DNA of 64,000 nucleotides from Bacillus sp. MM2020_1 (lineage in GTDB: Bacteria; Bacillota; Bacilli; Bacillales; Cytobacillaceae): assembly GCA_011250595.1 (NCBI GenBank), contig JAANMP010000007.1, positions 1-64,000 on the forward strand, in the 5' to 3' direction. Below the pieces are notes generated by a model. The model ran no database searches. It was not told the DNA's origin and saw nothing but the letters and a program-made list of their open reading frames with translations. Below, piece after piece: positions 57,766-64,000 of this stretch. The stretch's first letter is position 1; every line of letters starts with the position of its first letter. Both the position numbers and the translations under genes were made by a program.

Positions 57766-58476
57766 CTATTTAGCTAGTTCTTCCACCTTAGTTGGTTTCC
57801 AGCCTTGACCGTCAACCCATTGAATATAAACATTATACTTTTGTTGTTTATCTTTTGAAGTTACTGTACTAAACGAGCCATTTGTTGTAGATTTATCTCT
57901 ACCCAGCCAATACACCGTCATATTGCTTTTGTCTAAACCAGTGGCATAGGAAATGGCATTTAGCATCTCCTGCCAGTCAACCGAAGATTGATCATAAACA
58001 GGGGTATGTTCGCCTGTTTGCGAAGTCCCAACTGGCTGCCATGCCGGATTTTCGATGGTCTTTACAGCATTCGACGAGCCGCCCTCCGTCACTACCTCCT
58101 GAGATTTATCTGCAGCATCGGGAGTTGTAGCCTCTTCTGATGCTGTCTCATCCTCTGGTGCTGTAACATCTTCACTTGGCTCCGCTTCCTCGACTGTAGT
58201 ATCTGTAGTATCCGTTGTATTCTCATCACCGGCAGCGGTAGTAGCTTCTTCTGCCTCTTTCTGATCTGTATTCTCTTTATTTGTCGTTTCCTTTTGCTCT
58301 GTTTTTGTGGTTTCCTTTTTTGGAGCAGCCTTGTCATTTCCAGTAGCAAAGATATTATATGCGACAAAAATTATCAGTAAGAGCACAACGATAATTAAAC
58401 TATTTAAGACGATATTGGTCTTTTTTCTTTTCGTACGGTAACCTGAACGCGAATTAGAATTCAAATCATTTGTCAA
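57766..58476 (-). CDS. yrrS: YrrS family protein (DUF1510)
   Basis: 236 aa: short basic cytosolic N-terminus, one membrane helix (about 22-42), a long low-complexity Glu/Thr/Ala-rich linker (about 50-140) and a conserved C-terminal DUF1510 domain (PVYDQSSVDWQEMLNAISYATGL... VYIQWVDGQGWKPTKVEELA). TTG start at 58476, 6 nt after GGGAGGGA. Paired with pbpI as in B. subtilis; thought to work in sporulation-related wall synthesis. Confidence 0.9.
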   Translation of the reverse strand: MTNDLNSNSRSGYRTKRKKTNIVLNSLIIVVLLLIIFVAYNIFATGNDKAAPKKETTKTEQKETTNKENTDQKEAEEATTAAGDENTTDTTDTTVEEAEPSEDVTAPEDETASEEATTPDAADKSQEVVTEGGSSNAVKTIENPAWQPVGTSQTGEHTPVYDQSSVDWQEMLNAISYATGLDKSNMTVYWLGRDKSTTNGSFSTVTSKDKQQKYNVYIQWVDGQGWKPTKVEELAK

Positions 58477-58592
58477 ATTAATTCCCTCCCAAAATAAAAT
58501 ACGGAAGCTCCCCAAAGGATAAAGAGCCAGACATTTATAGACTCTCAATATTCTAACATGATTTTATGAGAACTTGAAGGAAAAACCATTAT

Positions 58593-60353
58593 CTATTGCA
58601 TTCCATTATCATTTTCATACAACATTTTAACGATATCAGCAAATAATAAATTAACCCCTCCCTCTGAATCCAATACATCCAAATTCACTGCCACAAGTGC
58701 ATATTTGGGATTATCATACGGGAAATAACCTGCGAACCATTTGTTATGCAGCTGCTTGCCGGCTTGATATTTTCCTGTTTCTGCCGTCCCTGATTTACCT
58801 GCTACCGCATAGGGCAATTCCTTGAACCATCTTCCCGTGCCGTCCGGGTTCAAAACAACTTCCCGCAATAACCTTTGCAACTTCATCGCTGTATAGGGTG
58901 AAATGGTATCTCCTTGTAAGCTTTGCTCTTGAAAATTAACCATCGTGGTGCCATTTTTGTACTCAATTTTTGATACGGCTCTAACCATCTCCTTTTCACC
59001 ACCTCTTGCAATCGTCGCCATCATATTAGCAACAGCTAAAGGCGTAGCCCGAACCTCATGTTGTCCAATTCCGGTCATTGCGGCGAAATTAGCGTCCTTC
59101 TTAGCATCCTCAGACAGAAATACTCTTCCTTTATCTTCTTCCGCCAACTGTTTAAAATTATTGGTGTGATAGATATCCCCCTGCCAGCCGACAGAACCGG
59201 TAAGAGACAATTTTTCAGCATAATCTTCTAAAAGGTTTGGATTTATTTTTTGTAATTCTGTTGCTAATTCTCCAAACGTCCGATTACAGCTCCTTGCAAA
59301 GCTATTCGTGAAATCCAACATCCCATAATTATAGATTAACTCTGGTTTACCATTAATTTTTTTACCGCAGTCGAACAGACGCTTCGAATCATCTAGATTA
59401 TGGTCTATGGCCGCAGCAGCTACAACTGTTTTGAAAACTGAACCCATGATCTGCTGTTTCAGCATCATATTCGTCATACCAGCACCATTGTAGGGGTCAT
59501 TTTTATTTATCGTTGGCCTTGATACCAGTGACAGCACACTATTATCCTTAATATTAAGGAGTACGAGTCCTCCTTTTTTAATCTGATAGTGATCAACTAA
59601 CTCTTCCGCTCTTTGTTGAAGTGTCTTATCCAGGGTTGTCCGAATATTGACTGGATAAAACGGATTGGCCGGATCTACATATCTTACATTAATTCCAAAC
59701 AGCGGTGCACCACCGCCATCGACATGATATACCAGCTTTGATTTACCTTCAGGGAGCAGGAATTCATCAAAGCTCTCTTCCAGCCCTGACACACCAATCA
59801 AGGTTTTCTCTGACAGCTCTTTATTTGGATATCGTTTCATTAATTCTTTAGAATTTTCTCCTGTCAGGCCAATCAGCTGTTCAGCTGGAACTTGAGAACG
59901 TTCAAACTTTTTTTCAATCGCAAAGACTCCCGGAATTTTTAAGCGATTGATTCTTTCCATTTGTGAACTAGTCAGTTCATATGGTTCAGGTTCGCCATAG
60001 GCAAAGGGTTTTTTCGCTCCTTCAACTGCCATTTCAAGGGTATTAACGGGTATTCCGGAAATGTTTGAAACCTGGTCAGCGTCCCAATCCATTTTTTTCA
60101 AGAAGGGAAAAAGGACAAGAACTGCTACCTTTTTGTGTGTGAGCATTGCACCTCTTCGGTCAAGAAAGTTCCCTCTGCCATTATCAATAACCAGTTCCTG
60201 CGTTCTTTGTTTGACACTTTCCTCAAGTAGATTTATGTTATGTTTAGAAAAGGTCTCTGTCTCAATTAACTGAATTTGCATTAAACGTCCTAAAAGCAAC
60301 AACAAACCTGTAATAGAAATAATCAGCCACCCAATTGCTCTTTTTCGCCACAT
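58593..60353 (-). CDS. pbpI: Penicillin-binding protein 4B (class B transpeptidase)
   Basis: 586-aa wall transpeptidase. N-terminal membrane anchor (about 9-27), dimer domain, transpeptidase with SxxK GSVFKTVV, SxN SCN (ARSCNRTFGE) and KSGTAETG. B. subtilis name yrrR/pbpI. ATG at 60353, 6 nt after GAGGTG; that ribosome site is buried in the hairpin at 60362-60384. Confidence 0.94.
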   Translation of the reverse strand: MWRKRAIGWLIISITGLLLLLGRLMQIQLIETETFSKHNINLLEESVKQRTQELVIDNGRGNFLDRRGAMLTHKKVAVLVLFPFLKKMDWDADQVSNISGIPVNTLEMAVEGAKKPFAYGEPEPYELTSSQMERINRLKIPGVFAIEKKFERSQVPAEQLIGLTGENSKELMKRYPNKELSEKTLIGVSGLEESFDEFLLPEGKSKLVYHVDGGGAPLFGINVRYVDPANPFYPVNIRTTLDKTLQQRAEELVDHYQIKKGGLVLLNIKDNSVLSLVSRPTINKNDPYNGAGMTNMMLKQQIMGSVFKTVVAAAAIDHNLDDSKRLFDCGKKINGKPELIYNYGMLDFTNSFARSCNRTFGELATELQKINPNLLEDYAEKLSLTGSVGWQGDIYHTNNFKQLAEEDKGRVFLSEDAKKDANFAAMTGIGQHEVRATPLAVANMMATIARGGEKEMVRAVSKIEYKNGTTMVNFQEQSLQGDTISPYTAMKLQRLLREVVLNPDGTGRWFKELPYAVAGKSGTAETGKYQAGKQLHNKWFAGYFPYDNPKYALVAVNLDVLDSEGGVNLLFADIVKMLYENDNGMQ

Positions 60354-60361
60354 AAAAAACA

Positions 60362-60388
60362 CCTCGTCAAAAGTTTTGACGAGGTTTT
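60362..60388 (-). promoter_or_regulatory. Hairpin covering the pbpI ribosome binding site / greA terminator
   Basis: Stem CCTCGTCAAAA / TTTTGACGAGG. On the minus strand the 3' arm contains the GAGG of the pbpI ribosome site and is followed by TGTTTTTTATG, where the T run doubles as spacer. It can stop greA transcription and also hide the pbpI start. Confidence 0.75.
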
Positions 60389-60440
60389 CTTATTTCAAAC
60401 AATGAATCAAATGATAAACCAAAAATAGTTATAATTACAA

Positions 60441-60917
60441 TTATTTAATTTTAGTAATTCTAACGCTCATTTCTCCGCCTGGAGTTTGAACGGATACTTG
60501 ATCGCCTACTTTTTTACCTAAAAGGCTTTTGGCGATAGGTGAATCGTTTGATATCTTTCCTTCAAATGGGTCGGCTTCCGCGCTTCCAACAATAGAATAT
60601 GTTTCTTCATCACCATCTGGGAGCTCAATAAATGTAACAGAACTTCCTAATGTCACAGAGTCACTTGCCATAGCAACCTCTGCAATGATTTTAGCATTGC
60701 GAACCATATTTTCTAATGTTGTGATACGTCCTTCAACAAAGGCCTGTTCTTCCTTCGCGGAATCATACTCAGAATTTTCAGATAAGTCTCCGAAACTTCT
60801 CGCAATTTTAATTCTTTCAACCACTTCTTTACGTTTCACTGATTTTAAGTATTCTAGTTCTTGGACCAGTTTATCTTTACCTGCTTGTGTCATTGGAAAT
60901 ACTTTCTCTGTAGCCAA
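60441..60917 (-). CDS. greA: Transcription elongation factor GreA
   Basis: 158 aa: N-terminal coiled coil with the acidic tip ([27 protein letters not shown]) and C-terminal FKBP-like domain ([30 protein letters not shown]). TTG at 60917 chosen, 8 nt after AAGGAG. Rescues backtracked RNA polymerase by transcript cleavage. Confidence 0.96.
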   Translation of the reverse strand: MATEKVFPMTQAGKDKLVQELEYLKSVKRKEVVERIKIARSFGDLSENSEYDSAKEEQAFVEGRITTLENMVRNAKIIAEVAMASDSVTLGSSVTFIELPDGDEETYSIVGSAEADPFEGKISNDSPIAKSLLGKKVGDQVSVQTPGGEMSVRITKIK

Positions 60918-60961
60918 AACCCTCACTCCTTCTAGTCATTAAGAATTGTGTATGTAATATA

Positions 60962-61022
60962 TGTAATATTTTGCCAATCGGCAAAATAGATAGTAGCGCG
61001 TCCTCTTATATAAGGGCGCGCG
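60962..61022 (-). terminator. Two hairpins between udk and greA
   Basis: GCGCGCCCTTATATAAGAGGACGCGC-type imperfect stem (60995-61022) and the short palindrome ATTTTGCC-GATT-GGCAAAAT (60968-60988). The second has T-rich flank on the minus strand and may end udk transcription. Confidence 0.5.
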
Positions 61023-61079
61023 ACAAAAATATTTTTTTCAATATGAAATTTCCTTTTAGATATTCCTTTTGCTATTGTT

Positions 61080-61715
61080 TCATAAAAATGACTTTTGTTC
61101 AAGAATTGTTTGAATTTTTGTGACCATTAAATCAATTGCGACGTGATTATGGCCGCCTTCAGGGATAATAATATCGGCATATCGCTTCGTTGGCTCAATA
61201 AATTGATTATGCATCGGACGAACCACATTTAAATATTGTTCAATGACAGAATCAAAGGTCCGACCGCGATCTCTAATGTCACGAGTTAATCGGCGGATAA
61301 TTCTTAAATCCGCATCCGTATCTACGTACAATTTAATGTCCATTAAATCTCGAAGCCGCTCGTCCTCAAGAACTAAGATTCCCTCCAAAATGATTACATC
61401 CTGCGGTTCAACAGGAATGACTTTGTCTGAACGGGTATGGATTGAATAATCATAAACAGGCTTTTGAATGGTCTCATAGCGTAATAGCTTTTCGATATGT
61501 TCAATCAGTAAGCCATTATCAAAGGCAAGCGGGTGATCATAGTTTGTTTTTAAACGTTCTTCAAAGGGTAAATTACTCTGATCCTTATAATAATAATCCT
61601 GTTCAAGTACCAGAATAGAATGCTCTTTCAGACTCTCATAAATAGCTTTTGTGACACTGGTTTTTCCGGAGCCGGAGCCGCCGGTTACACCAATAACAAC
61701 TGGTTTGCGCATCAT
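61080..61715 (-). CDS. udk: Uridine kinase
   Basis: 211 aa with P-loop [13 protein letters not shown] and the family motifs [19 protein letters not shown] and [17 protein letters not shown]. Phosphorylates uridine and cytidine in pyrimidine salvage. Starts 1 nt after the yrrO stop. Confidence 0.96.
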   Translation of the reverse strand: MMRKPVVIGVTGGSGSGKTSVTKAIYESLKEHSILVLEQDYYYKDQSNLPFEERLKTNYDHPLAFDNGLLIEHIEKLLRYETIQKPVYDYSIHTRSDKVIPVEPQDVIILEGILVLEDERLRDLMDIKLYVDTDADLRIIRRLTRDIRDRGRTFDSVIEQYLNVVRPMHNQFIEPTKRYADIIIPEGGHNHVAIDLMVTKIQTILEQKSFL

Positions 61716-61716
61716 G

Positions 61717-62988
61717 CTAGTTCCCCTTTCGCATCATGTTGTTAGGGTAGACCGGTTTGTTCAATTTAAACTGTACAATTTGAAGTGGATGTCTTGCTGC
61801 ATCCAATTCATTACCTTTATCATCCCAGATTTTATCAATAACATGGGTAAAGTTTTCAATTTCAGGTCCGAAAAATTCCACTTCTTCCCCTGGTTTAAAA
61901 TGATTCCGTTGTTGAAGGGTAACCATGTTAGTTTCTTCGTTATAATCAAGGACAAGGCCTACAAACTCAAAATTTGTCTTCTTGCTATGATTACCAAACA
62001 TTTGCTCTTTATACCCGGGAACACCTTCAAAAAATGCTGGTGCAGTTTCCCGATTGGCACATTTGTCTAGTTCCATTAGCCTGTCTTTCTGGATCACAAA
62101 ATTTTCAGGGTCTGCACAATAAGCATCAATCACTTTCCGATAAACACTGACAACAGTTGCGATATAATGAATCGATTTCATTCGGCCTTCTATTTTCAAA
62201 CTATCAATACCTAGTTCAATCATTTGTGGAATCGCTTGAATAAGATTTAGATCCTTTGGGCTCATTGCAAACGGTGCGTCACCTTCTTCATAAAGCGCAA
62301 CTTCCTGATTGCTGCCTTCAAGCTGATAGAGGTCATAATCCCAACGGCATGATTGACAGCAGCCACCGCGGTTCGAATCCCTTGCTGTCATATGGTTGCT
62401 CAATGTACAACGACCTGAATAGGCTATACACATCGCACCATGAATAAAGGTTTCAATTTCGACATCGACTTTTTCTTTCATTTCTCTAATTTCTTCTGCA
62501 CTTACTTCACGAGCCAATACGACACGTTCTGCACCTGCCTCTTTCCAAAACTGGGCAGCTTTCCAGTTAGAAAGTGATTGCTGCGTACTAATATGGATTT
62601 CAATCTCCGGTGCAAGACGGCGGCAAGTTTCGATAATTAGCGGGTCAGCGACAATTATTCCGGCGATCCCAGTTTCTTTCAAACCAAGTATATATTCATC
62701 TAAACCATCCAAATTTTCATTATGCGCAAAAATGTTGGTGGTCACATAAATTTTGGCACCATATTTCTTGGCGAACTCTACTCCTTCTTTCATTTCTTCG
62801 AAGGTAAAGTTATCGGCATTTGAACGAAGTCCATATTCTTGGCCGCCGATAAAAACTGCATCTGCCCCATAATGTACAGCAATTTTTAATTTTTCAAGAT
62901 TACCTGCTGGAGCAAGGAGTTCCGGCTTCTTTACAATAACTCGTTTTCCGTCGATAATTTCAGAAATATTATCTTTAACTGTATTCAC
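61717..62988 (-). CDS. yrrO: U32 family tRNA 5-hydroxyuridine synthesis protein TrhP2 (YrrO)
   Basis: 423 aa, annotated as peptidase U32 but working in prephenate-dependent hydroxylation of U34 in tRNA. Motifs [67 protein letters not shown] with the iron-sulfur cysteines, and a C-terminal beta domain. GTG start 8 nt after GGAGGGG. Confidence 0.95.
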   Translation of the reverse strand: MNTVKDNISEIIDGKRVIVKKPELLAPAGNLEKLKIAVHYGADAVFIGGQEYGLRSNADNFTFEEMKEGVEFAKKYGAKIYVTTNIFAHNENLDGLDEYILGLKETGIAGIIVADPLIIETCRRLAPEIEIHISTQQSLSNWKAAQFWKEAGAERVVLAREVSAEEIREMKEKVDVEIETFIHGAMCIAYSGRCTLSNHMTARDSNRGGCCQSCRWDYDLYQLEGSNQEVALYEEGDAPFAMSPKDLNLIQAIPQMIELGIDSLKIEGRMKSIHYIATVVSVYRKVIDAYCADPENFVIQKDRLMELDKCANRETAPAFFEGVPGYKEQMFGNHSKKTNFEFVGLVLDYNEETNMVTLQQRNHFKPGEEVEFFGPEIENFTHVIDKIWDDKGNELDAARHPLQIVQFKLNKPVYPNNMMRKGN

Positions 62989-63002
62989 AGTTGAACCCCT
63001 CC

Positions 63003-63043
63003 AATTTTCTAGCTACAGCGCTTTGGCGCTTTCGCTTTTCTTT
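63003..63043. repeat. Mini copy of the intergenic repeat at 22020
   Basis: On the minus strand AAAAGCGAAAGCGCC runs straight into AAAGCGCTGTAGCTAGAAAATT, the two ends of the 155-bp element without its middle. It fills the gap between yrrN and yrrO and overlaps the last base of the yrrN stop. Confidence 0.6.
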
Positions 63044-63972
63044 TAATAAACTGTCTCTTTGAAATAGAAACCTGTATCTAAGGAACGATTTGCTGGCTGA
63101 ATTTCTTCAATGGCTGCTAATAGATCGTCCTTTTTATCTTCATATGCGTCTGGATCTTCGCTAAACAAATCAATTGCTTCACGGTAAGCCTTTGTTACGG
63201 CAAAAATATATTCTGAGCTTTTTAAGATTCCGTCAATTTTAAACGAGTCAACACCCGCTTCTAACATCTCTTGTAGTTCATCAATGATACAAATATCATT
63301 TGGGCTCATAATATGTGTACCGTTTTCGTCTTCAAAAATTGGATATTTATTTTCCCGTTCCTTATCATGCAGGAACATGTTTTCTTTCATCGAACGATTT
63401 TCAATTTCCATTACTTTCCCTTGATACTCATAATAATTCCCTAACAGCGAGCGTTTCGATTGGAACATACAGCTCATGCCGTGTACCTGAATCTCAATTT
63501 CCACTTCCGCATTTTCTTTCATTTCAACGATAGCATCCATATTTATTTCTCGTGCTAACACAGCTCGTTTCGCACCTTTTCTGCCCCAATAGTTGCAAGT
63601 AAACCAGTTAGTTCCAGTTGTTTCTGTACTCCAGTGCAGTTTCATGTCAGGTGCTACTTCTCTTGCGGTCATTAAAACGGCAGGATCGCCGAATATAATC
63701 GCATCCGCTTTTGCCGCTGATACAAATTGAATATAATCGCTGAGCTCTTCAATTTTCTCATTATGAAAAATTGCATTCATTGCAACATAAACTTTTTTGC
63801 CTTTGCTATGGGCTAACTCAATCACCTTTTTAACATCTTCACGGTTGAATTCTCCTGCAAGTCGTAAGCCAAACCGCTGTTCACCAACTACAAATGCGTC
63901 AGCACCCGCTACAGATAATGGCAAGATGTCATTGATAGTTACTGGTGTTACAAGTAATTCAGGTTTTTTCAT
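63043..63972 (-). CDS. yrrN: U32 family tRNA 5-hydroxyuridine synthesis protein TrhP1 (YrrN)
   Basis: 309 aa, shorter partner of YrrO. Motifs KPELLVTPVTINDILPLSVAGADAFVVGEQRFGLRLAGEF, IQVHGMSCMFQSKRSLLGNYY and a conserved MSPNDICIIDELQEMLEAGVDSFKIDGILKS. Acts with YrrO in ho5U34 formation. ATG start after GAGGTG. Confidence 0.94.
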   Translation of the reverse strand: MKKPELLVTPVTINDILPLSVAGADAFVVGEQRFGLRLAGEFNREDVKKVIELAHSKGKKVYVAMNAIFHNEKIEELSDYIQFVSAAKADAIIFGDPAVLMTAREVAPDMKLHWSTETTGTNWFTCNYWGRKGAKRAVLAREINMDAIVEMKENAEVEIEIQVHGMSCMFQSKRSLLGNYYEYQGKVMEIENRSMKENMFLHDKERENKYPIFEDENGTHIMSPNDICIIDELQEMLEAGVDSFKIDGILKSSEYIFAVTKAYREAIDLFSEDPDAYEDKKDDLLAAIEEIQPANRSLDTGFYFKETVY

Positions 63973-64000
63973 ATCCTCTCACCTCTTCGTTTACTTATCG

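Overview
The window is a chromosomal segment of a low-GC, endospore-forming Bacillaceae bacterium. Its gene order closely follows the Bacillus subtilis yqf-yqe-com-yrr region, and it carries sporulation genes (sigK, spoIIP, gpr, sda, yqfC/yqfD, yqxA), the com late-competence genes, strong AGGAGG-type ribosome sites and many TTG/GTG starts. Bacillus sensu lato (for example a Neobacillus-like lineage) fits; the species cannot be named from this sequence. Most genes lie on the minus strand.

Region 1 (1-11.25 kb) is conserved housekeeping: the PEP synthase/PPDK regulator, ccpN, a T-box controlled one-chain glycyl-tRNA synthetase, recO, yqzL, era, dgkA, ybeY, pgpH, phoH, yqfD and yqfC. Region 2 (about 11.27-17.05 kb) interrupts this order. 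It holds a large serine recombinase, an unknown 356-aa protein, a DUF3231 protein, a small membrane protein, a 57-aa protein and a resolvase fragment. It is bounded by two copies of TCATATTTATGA, which I read as attL and attR of a roughly 5.8-kb integrated element. Region 3 (17.1-48.1 kb) returns to the conserved order: yqfB-like, floA, nfeD, yqeY, rpsU, yqeW, deoC, mtaB, rsmE, prmA, the dnaJ-dnaK-grpE-hrcA heat-shock operon with CIRCE, hemW, lepA, yqxA, spoIIP, gpr, rpsT, holA, yqzM, comEC-comEB-comEA, comER, and the yqeM-rsfS-yqeK-nadD-yhbY-aroE-yqeH-yqeG ribosome/NAD/shikimate operon.

Region 4 (48.1-54.1 kb) couples replication and sporulation control: a DnaA-box cluster in front of sda, psd and pssA (phosphatidylethanolamine synthesis), an uninterrupted sigK, a beta-propeller lipoprotein and an orphan OmpR-type regulator. 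It is followed by a 1.2-kb stretch of very small ORFs with excellent ribosome sites, including two tandem YrzI-family genes, separated by tandem terminators. Region 5 (54.1-64 kb) holds mtnN-mccA-mccB (methionine-to-cysteine recycling), yrzA, yrrS-pbpI, greA, udk and the two U32-family genes for tRNA 5-hydroxyuridine synthesis (yrrO, yrrN).

Non-coding structure worth attention: six 21-bp iterons (21.2 kb), a full and a mini copy of one intergenic repeat family (22.0 and 63.0 kb), a perfect CIRCE-like palindrome (38.0 kb), a 20-bp-arm palindrome (54.1 kb) and a 4 x 52-bp tandem repeat (57.6 kb) that share a core, and a hairpin that buries the pbpI ribosome site (60.4 kb).
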